The position numbers were made by a program, and so were the translations under genes. 64,000 nucleotides of DNA from Vibrio penaeicida (lineage in GTDB: Bacteria > Pseudomonadota > Gammaproteobacteria > Enterobacterales > Vibrionaceae), in the NCBI RefSeq assembly GCF_030689305.1, contig NZ_JAUYVM010000009.1, positions 62,001 to 126,000 on the forward strand. Reading direction: 5' to 3'. The notes under the pieces were generated by a model, which saw nothing but the letters and a program-made list of their open reading frames with translations, was not told where the DNA came from and did not search any database. Shown here in pieces: positions 8,983 to 19,900 of this stretch (positions are counted from its first letter, which is position 1; each line of letters starts with the position of its first letter).

Positions 8983-11900
8983 ATGAAAGAACTGACAACC
9001 ATACAAGCAGCTTATTTGGTCGGCAGACAATCTGGTCAATCGATGGGAGGAGTAGCCGCTCATATTTATGCTGAATTTGATGGAAAAAATATTAACGAGG
9101 AGCGGTTAGCACTTGCGGTAACTCGGCTTTATGCTGAGCACCCTATGCTAAGAATGAAAATCACCCCTGAGGGGCAGCAAACCATTTCTCCTTTGTCCTC
9201 TATTCATAAGCTTGTTGTTGACAGCATCGAACACTTAAACTCGGAAGACACCGAGTCATTTTTACTAAACAAACGTGCGACTAAAACGGATCAAAAGCTC
9301 GATTTAGAGAACGGGCAATGCATAGAAATTAGCGCCACCTTTCATTCAAAAGGTCAATGCCGCCTTCATATCGACGTGGATATGATTGCTGTTGATGCGC
9401 AGAGTTTTCGAATTTTAGTAGAAGAGTTAGCTAAATTTTACACAAATGAACAATCAGAAAACGACGTTCCGGAAGGGATTCCTTTTTTTGAATTTTTAGA
9501 GGGACAAGCCGCAGACAAATACCTAGTCTCGAAAAGAAAAGAAGACAAAAAATGGTGGCAAGATCGATTAGCAAGTGTCGCAGATGCGCCTGCATTTCCT
9601 TATGTTAGTGAGAGTATTGATCGCCAACATGGGCATAGCCAGCGATTTACTCATTTGTTCACACCCGATGAGAGAACGTCCATTGAAATCCTGGCTAAAG
9701 CGCATCACTTAACTCAGACTCAGCTCTTTTTGACGCTTTTCTCACAAGCGATTGGGAGTTCTTGTAACGCTCCGGATTTCCGATTGAATGTGCCCACTTT
9801 CCATCGAGGGTTTTATAAAGGTGATGTTGACGCAATCATTGGTGATTTTTCCAATTTGCTGATTTACAGCGCCAGTTTAAAAGCGCAAGAATCTACTCTT
9901 AACCATTGTCGTCGTACAGCCAATCAGCTTATTCAATTACTTAGCCATGAACACTATTCAGGTGTTGCGTTGATGCGTGATCTCTCTCGTCATTATGGTA
10001 CGGTGCAAGCGTCACCTGTAGTATTTACTTCGGGTCTGGATTTTGATGGAGATAACCTGTTCACTGATGCTGTCACTACGGCATTCGGTAAGATGAATTG
10101 GGTGATCTCTCAAGGTGCTCAGGTAACTTTAGATGCTCAGATAGCCCCCGCATACGATGGAATATTCGTGAATTGGGATGTGCGGATGGATGTATTCCCT
10201 GAAGGTTTTGTTCAAACACTCTTCGATAAGTTTATAGCTATCGTAAGATCGTTGGCAGCCAACCCAGAAAGCATCCATCTCTCATTGGAACAGACGTTGG
10301 CAAATCTGGGGTTTGATTGTCCTTCACTACCTCTGAAAAGCGCATCACCTAAGCCATTGACTGAACTTCAAAAATCTTATCTCTTAGGTCGTTCCACTCA
10401 GATTCCGATGGGTGGCACTGCAATGCATGAATTCAGGGAATACCGAGGCAAGATCGACTCAAGCGTTGTTGAATCCCGTTTAGAAGCGTTAGTAAAAAAA
10501 TACGACGCACTTCGCACGCATATCGATGAGCTTAAACTGTTCCAACACGTTTCTTCTAAAGCAGTTCGTAACTTTCATTCTCACGATCTTCGACACCTTT
10601 CCGTTGAACAATCACTGGAAGAAATAGAATCAATTCGTGTGGCAAGTAGTCATGCGATGCACGATCTCTCAAGGTCTCCCTGGTCTGTATCTGTAATCCA
10701 ATTACCAGAATCGGAGTTGGATTATCAAACAGTTGTATTTACCAGTTTTGATGCGTTAATCGTTGATGGAAGAACACATTCTCTTATTCTTTCTGAGTTA
10801 CTGAAAAAGAATAGCAATCAACTGCAAGAGGTCAGCACGAACCAAGCGCCTGTTTCAAACCAACAAAGCAAAAAAGATAACGCTAAAAAACTTGCAGACG
10901 AAACATACTGGGAGAACAAACTGAATCCAGAATGCGCGCCACCTTCACTTCCTTGGAAGCAACGATTAGAAAACATTAAAGCTTCACGTTATCAACGAGA
11001 AAGTATCGTCATCGAGAAATCGATGGTGACTCAGTTAACGATGGCGAGTGCTTCTAACAGTTTGTTCTTAAATTCAGCCCTTTCAGCTCTAATTCTTGAA
11101 GGGATGTCTTATTGGACTAACGAGCAAGAAATGAGGGTAGGTTTTCCTGTTGCTATCCCGCAAAAAGATCGTCCACTGGGAAATGACTCGACGTTTGTTA
11201 TTCTGGAATACAGTAAAAACGATGGCACCTTATTAGAGCGTGCTCGAAGCATGCAGAGTGATATGCTTGAGGCTCTCGACCATTTGGATTTCTCGGGTGT
11301 TGATATTAATCGACAACTCATGAGTTCCCGCTCGACCTCATTGGCGTTACCTGTAGTGGTCACCAATGGTTTGGCGTGGGATACCTTGTCTGAGGAAGAC
11401 GATTTGGTGTTCTCCTCCGGTGTGACTCAAACGCCTCAGGTTGCTCTCGATATTCGTCTAAATTTCGATGAAAGTAAGAATCTTGTTCTGAGTTTCGACT
11501 ATGCTGTTGACGCCTTAGACAAGCAAGTTGTTGTTTCGATACTCGCGTCAATTGAACGCCACGTGCAATCGGTGTGTGAGAATAATCATTTCGATGTTGC
11601 TTCGCACGAGGTTGTAAACCTTGATCATTACAAACTGAACTGCGACCCGTCGGATTTTGAATGCTCTAGGTTTCTAGCCAAGATTGCAAAAAATTTGGGT
11701 GGCGATGCTTCGAATGATATCGCGGTTATTTGTGGCGAAAGACAGATAAGCTACAAAGCTTTTGGGGAAGATGTACATAAAGTGATGCAACATATTGCTC
11801 ACCTTGGCTTGAAGCAAGGTGATGTGTTGGCGATCTGTTTACCAAAGAGCCCTGAACATCTGGTTATGACCATCGCATGTTCGCTGTCCGGTATCATTTG

Positions 11901-13467
11901 GGTACCTATTGATGCTTCATCACCAGAAGAGCGGTTGGATTATTTATTAAGTAATTGCAATGCTAGCTTGGTGGTGAGTTTTCAGCCTTCTGGTCGAGCA
12001 CACTCCGTGACCTATAAGTCGCTTTTGCAACCCGTTGATGAAACCTACGTTTTGCCTTCCAACGATGAGTTAGAAGCGTTTAGTAAAAGTGAGTATGGCT
12101 CTTACTACTTGTATACCTCTGGGACAACAGGAAAGCCCAAATGTGTGGTGATGAACAACAGAGCGACCTCCAATGTCATTGGGGAAACCTGTAAAGCGTG
12201 GGAAATTACATCTGACGATGTTTTGATGTGCGTGACACCTTTCCATCATGATCTTTCTGTGTTCGATATCTATGCGTCATTCTCGACGGGCGCCACCATT
12301 GTATTACCGGCAGCAGGAGAAGAAAAAGACGCAATCAGGTGGAATCAGTTGGTTGAGCAGCATGGCATTACCATTTGGCAATCGGTGCCAGCACTTATGG
12401 AAATGCTGCTTTCCTGTATGCAGGGTGAAAAACTGAAATCTTTACGGCTAGTTTGCCAGGGTGGAGATTACGTTAAGCCTAAGACCATTGAAGAGCTTCG
12501 AGCGCTGGAGCAAGATATCCGCATGGTTTCTATTGGTGGCCCAACGGAAACGACGATCTGGAGCGTGTGGCATTTTGTGACAGACGAGGACATCACTGTC
12601 ATTCCGTACGGTCGACCATTCCCTGCAAACCAATACTTCATTATGGATGGATTAGGGAAGCACGTTCCACAAGGCGTTGTTGGCCGAATCATGACAGTCG
12701 GAGCAAACCTTGCTTCCGGCTATTTGGAAGACGGTGAGTTGAAACAAACTGACTATGTGACGATAGTGGACGATCAAGGCAATGAAGCCAGAGCCTTTAG
12801 AACAGGGGATTTGGGTTATTACCGTGAAGACGGAAACATCATCTTTGCCGGACGAGTTAACGGTTACGTTAAGGTTAGGGGAGTACGCGTCTCGCTTCCT
12901 GACGTCGAGAAAGAGCTCAATCGATGCCCTGTGGTTGAACAGGTACTGATCGTGGATTATACAGAGCGTAATGGTGATATTGCTTTGGGGGCAATTTATA
13001 CCGCTGCCGAAGGTCAATCTGCAAATGCGGCAGATATACGTGAATTTGCCCAACAGTGCTTACCAAACTCTCATATTCCTTCTCAGTTACTGGAATTAGA
13101 TAAGCTCCCACTTTCGCGAAACGGAAAGTTCGATCGAAATCAAGCAAGAGAGCAATTGATTCTCTCACTTGGTCAAACAGAACCAAGTACAACTCAGGTT
13201 AAACAACGTACTTCTAGACAAAGCAGCTCAATCGTTTCAGCGGTTGAACCGAACTTCGCAAAAATCATAGAAGCTTATGAACAAGTGATTGGGAAGCGAA
13301 TAGAAGGTTTTGACGAAAACAGTGCATTTCTATCGCTCGGGCTAAAGCCTTCTCACCTTAAGGGTGTATCCACTCAACTTAGCCAAGCGTACGGACGTAA
13401 AGTGTTTGCGCGAAGCTTAATTAAGTGCAGAAACGCGAAAGAGGTGCGTGAGGTCATATCGAGCTGA
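8983..13467 (+). CDS. NRPS, VibF N-terminal part: Cy-Cy-A-degenerate carrier
   Basis: Protein of 1494 residues. Residues about 1-430 and 455-870 are two heterocyclisation (Cy) domains. The first keeps the DxxxxDxxS motif (DMIAVDAQS near residue 132); the second has DALIVDGRT near 588, with Thr for the last Ser. Residues about 900-1390 are an adenylation domain (YLYTSGTTGKPK, FHHDLSVFD, GGPTETTIWS, FRTGDLGYY, LSRNGKFDR), by analogy with VibF for threonine. Residues about 1424-1490 look like a carrier domain, but the core reads LGLKPSHLKGV, with Pro where the phosphopantetheine Ser normally is. This is the front half of VibF (Cy-Cy-A-C-PCP-C); the missing modules are on the protein at 16958. 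The ATG at 8983 has GGAA 6 nt upstream; a GTG at 8971 is less likely. Confidence 0.9.
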   Translation: MKELTTIQAAYLVGRQSGQSMGGVAAHIYAEFDGKNINEERLALAVTRLYAEHPMLRMKITPEGQQTISPLSSIHKLVVDSIEHLNSEDTESFLLNKRATKTDQKLDLENGQCIEISATFHSKGQCRLHIDVDMIAVDAQSFRILVEELAKFYTNEQSENDVPEGIPFFEFLEGQAADKYLVSKRKEDKKWWQDRLASVADAPAFPYVSESIDRQHGHSQRFTHLFTPDERTSIEILAKAHHLTQTQLFLTLFSQAIGSSCNAPDFRLNVPTFHRGFYKGDVDAIIGDFSNLLIYSASLKAQESTLNHCRRTANQLIQLLSHEHYSGVALMRDLSRHYGTVQASPVVFTSGLDFDGDNLFTDAVTTAFGKMNWVISQGAQVTLDAQIAPAYDGIFVNWDVRMDVFPEGFVQTLFDKFIAIVRSLAANPESIHLSLEQTLANLGFDCPSLPLKSASPKPLTELQKSYLLGRSTQIPMGGTAMHEFREYRGKIDSSVVESRLEALVKKYDALRTHIDELKLFQHVSSKAVRNFHSHDLRHLSVEQSLEEIESIRVASSHAMHDLSRSPWSVSVIQLPESELDYQTVVFTSFDALIVDGRTHSLILSELLKKNSNQLQEVSTNQAPVSNQQSKKDNAKKLADETYWENKLNPECAPPSLPWKQRLENIKASRYQRESIVIEKSMVTQLTMASASNSLFLNSALSALILEGMSYWTNEQEMRVGFPVAIPQKDRPLGNDSTFVILEYSKNDGTLLERARSMQSDMLEALDHLDFSGVDINRQLMSSRSTSLALPVVVTNGLAWDTLSEEDDLVFSSGVTQTPQVALDIRLNFDESKNLVLSFDYAVDALDKQVVVSILASIERHVQSVCENNHFDVASHEVVNLDHYKLNCDPSDFECSRFLAKIAKNLGGDASNDIAVICGERQISYKAFGEDVHKVMQHIAHLGLKQGDVLAICLPKSPEHLVMTIACSLSGIIWVPIDASSPEERLDYLLSNCNASLVVSFQPSGRAHSVTYKSLLQPVDETYVLPSNDELEAFSKSEYGSYYLYTSGTTGKPKCVVMNNRATSNVIGETCKAWEITSDDVLMCVTPFHHDLSVFDIYASFSTGATIVLPAAGEEKDAIRWNQLVEQHGITIWQSVPALMEMLLSCMQGEKLKSLRLVCQGGDYVKPKTIEELRALEQDIRMVSIGGPTETTIWSVWHFVTDEDITVIPYGRPFPANQYFIMDGLGKHVPQGVVGRIMTVGANLASGYLEDGELKQTDYVTIVDDQGNEARAFRTGDLGYYREDGNIIFAGRVNGYVKVRGVRVSLPDVEKELNRCPVVEQVLIVDYTERNGDIALGAIYTAAEGQSANAADIREFAQQCLPNSHIPSQLLELDKLPLSRNGKFDRNQAREQLILSLGQTEPSTTQVKQRTSRQSSSIVSAVEPNFAKIIEAYEQVIGKRIEGFDENSAFLSLGLKPSHLKGVSTQLSQAYGRKVFARSLIKCRNAKEVREVISS

Positions 13468-13500
13468 GTGTTTATCTATTGTTATTCATTGGTATCTGCA

Positions 13501-13535
13501 AAGAACTTGGAAAGAATTGATCATTCCAAGTTCTT
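13501..13535. terminator. Possible terminator hairpin after the first NRPS gene
   Basis: A 12-bp perfect stem AAGAACTTGGAA / TTCCAAGTTCTT with an 11-nt loop, 33 bp after the NRPS stop. The following sequence is only moderately T-rich, so termination may be partial. Confidence 0.55.
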
Positions 13536-13665
13536 CTCCTCAAAATGGATCAGAACATGAGGTTCGATCCTAAATCTTGAGGTCTCTGGGTAGGTATCAA
13601 GCTAACGTTCACCGAGTACACACTTCACATCATTAACCGTAATACTAATTTAAGTTGTAAATAAA

Positions 13666-14631
13666 ATGAGAATAAATTTTATATTTAAAATCATCATCCT
13701 ACTTTTGATTTCAGTTTCAGCATCTGTTTTTGCGAAACCATCATCGGCAACCAATGACTCGTATCCAAGAACCTTTGTTAATGCCGATGGTTCTGAAACG
13801 GTTATTCCTACTAAGCCAACCCGAATCCTTTCTACATCAGTAACGATAAGCGGTACTTTGCTTGCTATTGATGCTCCTTTGATCGCGAGTGCTTCCAGCT
13901 ACGAAGGGTGGTTTTTTAGACAGTGGGGGAGTTTGGCGAAGGAACGTCAAGTCGAAAATGTATGGCCAGCGGGGAGCGTCGATTTGGAGGCTGCGTACAT
14001 TTACGAGCCTGATTTAATTGTAGTGGCATGGCGTGGTGCCGATTCCGCACGAGATCAAATTGCGGAGTTTCAACAAATCGCCCCGACCATTGTGGTGGAC
14101 TATAGCACACAATCTTGGCAGGACTTAGCCGTCAAACTTGGTGTTGCAACAGGTCTGGAGAAACAAGCGAATCAGCGTATCAATGAGTTCGAGCGATTTG
14201 TCGAAGAGAGCAGGACTAAAATAAAGATCCCAGAAGGGGAAACGAACATTGTTGCCTATTTTGGTGCTGGAGCGACCAATGCAATCGCACTGGAAACAGG
14301 TGTTCATGCTAAGTTGCTTTCCGATCTTGGGTTCAAAATGGAAGTACAGAATCGCCAATGGCACGACAATAGTGTTCCACTTTCCGACTTCTTGCGAGTG
14401 CATTTTGAACTGCTTACACAGCTTAAGGCACAAACTACTTTCTTGTTAGAGGCAAATGAAAAAAGCGCTAAATTATTTATGCAAGACCCCATTCTCGTCA
14501 ATCTTCCTTCTGTGAAAAAGAACCAAGTTTTTGGACTGGGCATGAGTTCCTTCAGAATCGATATGTACAGCGCAACGGATATTGTGAATAGAATTGTTGA
14601 ACGGTTCGGCAATCAGCCTGATGAAGGCTAA
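13666..14631 (+). CDS. Periplasmic ferric-siderophore binding protein (FepB-like)
   Basis: Binding protein of 321 residues with a signal peptide (MRINFIFKIIILLLISVSAS, cleavage after about VFA). Residues about 35-315 form the two-lobed class III fold for iron-siderophore complexes (TKPTRILSTSVT, YEPDLIVVAWRG, FGLGMSSFRIDMY). It would hand the ferric siderophore to the FecCD-type permeases that follow 20 bp downstream. A Fur-like match (16 of 19) overlaps the start codon at 13665-13683, but it coincides with coding sequence and is weak evidence. VctP and FepB are the nearest functional models; true ligand is inferred from the neighbourhood. Confidence 0.9.
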   Translation: MRINFIFKIIILLLISVSASVFAKPSSATNDSYPRTFVNADGSETVIPTKPTRILSTSVTISGTLLAIDAPLIASASSYEGWFFRQWGSLAKERQVENVWPAGSVDLEAAYIYEPDLIVVAWRGADSARDQIAEFQQIAPTIVVDYSTQSWQDLAVKLGVATGLEKQANQRINEFERFVEESRTKIKIPEGETNIVAYFGAGATNAIALETGVHAKLLSDLGFKMEVQNRQWHDNSVPLSDFLRVHFELLTQLKAQTTFLLEANEKSAKLFMQDPILVNLPSVKKNQVFGLGMSSFRIDMYSATDIVNRIVERFGNQPDEG

Positions 14632-14650
14632 TGGGTAAAGGTTCTCTGGA

Positions 14651-15688
14651 ATGACGATCATCATTCATAGCAGGTCTGCAGAGCTTTCTAGAGACGCCAA
14701 AAGACGTATCTGGATTCTCATTGGGCTTGGGCTGTTGTTGGTTGTGTCTTGCTGCAGTATTTTTATAGGCACACACACTATCTCACCTAGCGTGACCGTG
14801 GATGCAATATTGGCATTTGATCACAGTAACAGTGACCATCTTTTGGTTCAGCACTTGCGAATTCCAAGAACACTCCTCGCTATCGTTGTGGGCGGAGGGC
14901 TAGGTGTTTCTGGGGTTATCATGCAAGCGTTAACCCGCAACCCATTGGCGGATCCTGGGGTGTTAGGAGTGAACGCAGGTGCAACAGTTGCAGTCGTGTC
15001 GGCCATCGCGTTTCTTGGTGTCTACGAAGTGGTCTACATTATGTGGTTTGGCTTGTTGGGTGCGGCTATTGCAGGCGCGAGTGTGTTTGTTCTCGCAGGC
15101 ATTAGAAAGGGAGTTAATCCCGTCAGAGTTGTACTAGCCGGCGCAGCGCTGTCCGTCGTTTTACTCTCACTCACTCACATGATCACAGTCAATAGCCATG
15201 AGATGGTGTTTGAACAGTTTCGTCACTGGTCAGTCGGTTCATTTCAGGGGCGTGGCTATGATGTGGTGATTCCTACCTCAATGCTCATTACATTTGGATT
15301 ACTTATAGCGTTCTCATTAAGTAAAGCCTTGGATACCGTCTCGCTAGGAGAAGACATTGGGCATGCCCTTGGCGTTAACCCTATCAAAGTATGGTGCCTT
15401 GCTTCCATCGCGATTGTGAGTTTGGCTGGTGCTGCCACCGCAGCAGCAGGACCGATCAGCTTTGTTGGTCTTACCGCCCCTCATATCGCACGAATGCTGT
15501 GTGGTCCCGATCATAAATGGTTAATGCCATTTTCATTGCTTATCGCGTCGATTCTGACCTTGCTGGCCGATGTGTTAGGACGAGTTATTGGGCATCCAAG
15601 CGAAATCAGTGTTGGAATCATGATTGCGTTGATTGGCGGTCCGTTCTTTGTTTTTCTTGTTAAGCGTTGGAAAATTTCTCAACTATGA
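14651..15688 (+). CDS. Ferric-siderophore ABC permease 1 (FepD-like)
   Basis: FecCD-family inner-membrane permease of 345 residues with about nine to ten hydrophobic segments. Conserved blocks: GGGLGVSGVIMQALTRNPLADP, GAALSVVLLSL, AAGPISFVGLTAPHIAR (the ATPase coupling region) and the C-terminal IGGPFFVFLV. AAAGG lies 11 nt before the ATG. The stop overlaps the next gene's start (ATGA). It should form a heterodimeric pore with the second permease and work with the ATPase at 20543. Confidence 0.93.
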   Translation: MTIIIHSRSAELSRDAKRRIWILIGLGLLLVVSCCSIFIGTHTISPSVTVDAILAFDHSNSDHLLVQHLRIPRTLLAIVVGGGLGVSGVIMQALTRNPLADPGVLGVNAGATVAVVSAIAFLGVYEVVYIMWFGLLGAAIAGASVFVLAGIRKGVNPVRVVLAGAALSVVLLSLTHMITVNSHEMVFEQFRHWSVGSFQGRGYDVVIPTSMLITFGLLIAFSLSKALDTVSLGEDIGHALGVNPIKVWCLASIAIVSLAGAATAAAGPISFVGLTAPHIARMLCGPDHKWLMPFSLLIASILTLLADVLGRVIGHPSEISVGIMIALIGGPFFVFLVKRWKISQL

Positions 15689-16746
15689 TTCTTCCAAATT
15701 CTCTTTCTCGTCAGCAAAGTCATGACTGTGTTTGGTGCATTGGTGATTACTCTGTTTCTTATCAGCCGCTGCATATCGTGGTCGCTTCAGTGCTTCTGTT
15801 CATCATTTTTACACTTTCCGCTTATTCGATGACGTTGGGTAAATTTAATATCTCCATGATTCAAGTTGTCGACGCAATAGTGGGAGTGGGAGAAGGTGGT
15901 GTCAAAGAGCGAGTGATACTCAATATAAGATTACCGAAAGTACTAACCGCTGTTTTTGTAGGGGCGGCGTTGGGAATATCTGGAGCTGTTTTCCAGTCGG
16001 TTTCTAGAAATGCCCTTGGTTCACCAGATGTCATTGGATTTACTACTGGTGCTGCGACAGGCGCAATTGCGCAGATTGTTTTGTTTGAACAAGGGGCGCT
16101 AGAAGTCGCGTTAGCGGCAATCGCCGGTGGTATTCTGACGGCGATCATTGTGTATCTCTTGGCAGTAAAAGCAGGGGTAGTTGGAGGCTATCGCTTAATA
16201 CTGACTGGTATTGGCATTGGGTCTATTTTAAGTGCGTTGAATGGTTTGATGCTTGTAAAGGGAAGCCTCGACAGCTCGATGACGGCTAACCTATGGCTTG
16301 CGGGCTCTTTGCATGCAAGGACATGGACACATGTATATCCTGTACTCCTCGGTGTGTGCTTACTGTTGCCTGTCATGATGATTCTGAAGCGTTCATTGTC
16401 CATGGTTGAGATGGGAGATGATATCGCTACTCAGTTAGGTATTCGAGTTGAACGTGTGCGGCTTTCGATGATTTTCTTTGCTGTGATCTTAGCGGCGCTT
16501 GCAACGGGAGCTGCTGGTCCTATTGCGTTTATTGCTCTTGCCGCCCCTCAACTAGTCTGTAGGCTAAGACAGTCACAAGCATTGTCACTATTCTCCTCTG
16601 CGCTTATGGGGGCATTACTTGTGTTGGCAGCGGATATATTGATCCAGTGGCTGCCATTTCAAGCCAGTGTACCCATAGGTCGAATGACGGGCATTGTAGG
16701 TGGTATCTACTTGATTTGGTTACTAACTCGGTCTCGTCAGTTTTAG
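15685..16746 (+). CDS. Ferric-siderophore ABC permease 2 (FepG-like)
   Basis: Second FecCD permease, 353 residues. Conserved blocks: GAALGISGAVFQSVSRNALGSP, LTGIGIGSIL, ATGAAGPIAFIALAAPQL and IGRMTGIVGGIYLIWLL. A TTG in frame at 15667 would lengthen the protein, but the ATG at 15685 makes the classic 4-nt ATGA overlap with the preceding gene, which suggests translational coupling. Partner of the FepD-like permease. Confidence 0.92.
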   Translation: MILPNSLSRQQSHDCVWCIGDYSVSYQPLHIVVASVLLFIIFTLSAYSMTLGKFNISMIQVVDAIVGVGEGGVKERVILNIRLPKVLTAVFVGAALGISGAVFQSVSRNALGSPDVIGFTTGAATGAIAQIVLFEQGALEVALAAIAGGILTAIIVYLLAVKAGVVGGYRLILTGIGIGSILSALNGLMLVKGSLDSSMTANLWLAGSLHARTWTHVYPVLLGVCLLLPVMMILKRSLSMVEMGDDIATQLGIRVERVRLSMIFFAVILAALATGAAGPIAFIALAAPQLVCRLRQSQALSLFSSALMGALLVLAADILIQWLPFQASVPIGRMTGIVGGIYLIWLLTRSRQF

Positions 16747-16782
16747 ATTCTCGGTGCTAACAACAATATTGTATTTAATACA

Positions 16783-16801
16783 AATGAGAATGCTTTACAT
16801 T
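16783..16801. promoter_or_regulatory. Fur box upstream of the second NRPS gene
   Basis: AATGAGAATGCTTTACATT matches 17 of 19 Fur positions, in the 211-bp gap between the permease and the second NRPS gene. It indicates that this NRPS gene has its own iron-regulated promoter. Confidence 0.65.
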
Positions 16802-16834
16802 AAGCTTTATTGAGAATAAAGTACCCCACAGACT

Positions 16835-16858
16835 TATATATACCCAAGTGACCACAAG
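16835..16858. repeat. Solo end of a Vibrio interspersed repeat
   Basis: TATACCCAAGTGACCACAAG resembles the terminal inverted repeat of the MITE-like element at 58035 (TATACTCAAG...CTCAAGG). No matching second end was found nearby, so it looks like a remnant. Confidence 0.4.
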
Positions 16859-16957
16859 AATTTAAAGCCTCATCGAGCAGTATTTTTGCCTGTAGCTATG
16901 TGGCTTTGGCTCCCATAAAGGACAACTCTGAGCTGACTCAGAGTAGGAGAAAGGAAC

Positions 16958-19900
16958 ATGACAAGTAACAAGCACCACTTGCAGGAAAAGAGTGGGCATG
17001 GCAACGCAGTAACGGAATTTGAAGAACGAGTTTGGATGCACCATCAACAGAATGAAGATGGAACAAGTCAATACTCTGCGGCTTATCATCTCATCGGTAA
17101 AACCAATATAGGTAGGTTGGTTTCTTCATTAAGTAAACTCCCTCAGTTTGTGCCGTCCCTTAATGTTTGCTACCAATTCGATGAAGATGCTGGACTACTG
17201 AAATCGGAAGGAAATGCTGCTTCTCAAAGCATCAATATTGAAGCAGTGGATTCCGTTCAAGATGCGATTTCTCATCTTCAAAGTAAACAATCCACCCCAA
17301 TAGTTCTGGAAACTCAGTCACCAATCCAATTCACCGTGTATATCTGTGAAGAAAGTGAGGTTGTACTGGGCGTAATTTCACACCAAATACTGAACGGAGA
17401 AGTGTCTTGGAAAGAAATTTTCGAGGTACTGAGTTCCTTATACAATCATGGTCTCTCTGTAATTGACTCGGCTATTCAAACCTCTAACCTTATTGGCTTT
17501 ACGCCATTATCAAAATTGCGAGATCTCTCAGAATCCCGCTTGCCGTGGATCAAGCGATCCACACAAGATATTGAATTGGTTCAAACTGGAGTCAGTGAGG
17601 ATATTTCGTCTTACTTGCAAGCGCCAGTAGCACGAAAATTTGCAGCGTCGATTCAAAGAAATAGCTACGAAAAACGTTTTGGAAGAACAATGAGCGAGGT
17701 AGAAATCCTTGCTGCAACAGCGGTTCTTTTTGCTCGCTATGTTTCAGAATCTAATGGGTTAGAAAGCTTGGATGTGTTTGTCCCAGCGGACATTAGCCAA
17801 AAAGATCGCGAGATCAACGGGTCCATGATTGAATCGGGTCTAACACACTTGACGTTAGGCGACGTCAATGTCGATCTTGGTCAAGCGATTACGGAAGTCG
17901 TGGCACACCTAAATTCTGAACGTCCTTCCGCTGCTTACTATGACACATTTTCTGAATCTGCAGCCCTGGTGACGTGGCTTGTTGACCCAGCAGACTACAT
18001 TTCGATGGAAGATGTCGAAGCGAAAAAGCTGCCTGTTGCTCCGCTGCACCCGAAATTTGAGGTATCTCTGGGCGTTGGTATTGATCAACAAGGTGAACTT
18101 GGGTTTGAACTCGTCACAGGTTCATCCGTTTCTCCTCACATCGGTGCGTACTTGTTCGAGCAATTTATCGCATACATTAATGGTGAAAGAGTGGCTAAGC
18201 CCGTTGTTGAGGCGCAGAGTATACTTTCAAAAGACGCGCTGAAGCCAGTTATCAAGCAAACTCGTTCCATTTCTGATGTGATTCTAGCCGAGTTCCGAGA
18301 GGCTCTAGCTTCCGATAACATGACCAAAGACGATGACTTCTTTGACTTTGGCGGGCACTCGCTGATTGCGACCAGAGTGATTGGTCGCCTGCTAACGAAT
18401 CATGGAATAGAAGTTCATATTAACGATTTGTTCAGTCACCCAACGGCTACCGAGTTAGCAAGGCACGCTAAGAGCGACGATAGTATTGAATCGGCAACGG
18501 AAGCTGAAACAACGAAAACCTCCTATGTCGAACTCATTTTGGCAGAATTCCGAGAAGCGTTGGCTTCGGACACAATGACGGCAACAGATGATTTCTTTGA
18601 TTTTGGTGGGCATTCACTGATTGCAACCAGAGTGATAGGAAAATTGCTGACAAACCATGGAATAGAAGTCCATATTAACGATTTGTTCAGCAACCCGACC
18701 GCGGAAGAGTTAGCAAAGCTTGCCAAGAGTGACGATGAGATTGATTCGATAGAGACAACTGTAGTACAAGCTGACCCGAAGAAAATATCCAATGTAGAGC
18801 TCATATTGGCAGAATTTAAAGAAGCGTTGGCTTCTGATTCAATGACAGCGACAGATGATTTCTTCGATTGTGGTGGGCACTCGTTGATCGCAACTAGAGT
18901 CATTGGTCGCTTACTGACAAATTATAATCTAGAGGTCAATATTAATGACCTGTTTAGCTACCCAACAGCGCAATCATTGGCTGAACATGCAGTGTCTCGT
19001 TCATCAGTGCAGGAGGAAGATCAAGGCGCTAGTTCTCAGGTAGGTTCGTCCAGCGCACCACTGTCGCTTGCTCAAAATTCATTATGGAAAGCGATCACCA
19101 AGTACTCCAAATTCGGTTTAGACAATATTTTCAATTTACCATTCGCACTGCGTTTCTTAGACGAAGTTGATGAGGTGGTATTTGGAGAAGCATATCGAGA
19201 TATTCTTGTTCGCCACACGGGGTTAAGGACTCAGTTTTTTAATAACAATGGCAACCCCATTCAGACGGTGGTTGATGCTAAAGACATCGACAATTACAAG
19301 TGGTTCTGGACGTCAGATGAATGTGAGAGTGAAGACAGAGACGAATTTCTAAAACAAGAGGCAAGTTATGCCTTCGATTTAGAAAATGAACTACCTCTCA
19401 GAATGCGCTTCATTCGCTGCAAAGAGTCGGGTTTGCAATTTCTATCCATCTTATTCCACCACATTGTTCTAGACGAATGGTCGGTAAACTTGATGATGGA
19501 TGAGCTAGTACACGCCTACAAACAGCGTTTGCAGGGTAAGTCTCCAATTTGGAGAAGCGAACCGCTGGCATTCCATGAGTTTGCTCGTCAACAGAGAAGT
19601 TCGGATGTCAACCAGAAGCATTTGGACTACTGGCTGGACAATCTGAAAGATGTGCCTTGGGCGACGCCTATTTTCCCAGAGGATCATCCTTTGAGTAATA
19701 CAGCTGAAACGTCTGTTGGAGAAGGCGGGTGGGTTGAAATTCAAATTGAAAAAGAGGTAAGGGAAGGGCTTTATGCACTTGCTAAATCTCAACGTGCGTC
19801 TTTATTTAACGTTGTTTATGCGTCAATTGCGACGTCGTTGCACTTTTTAGGTGCCCCAGAAAAACTCATTGTAGGTACGCCATCAGCTGGGCGACTGGAT

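Noticed and set aside
13665..13683. Fur-like match overlapping the start codon of the binding-protein gene
   Set aside because: It scores 16 of 19 but coincides with the AT-rich first codons; kept only as a remark, not as a site.
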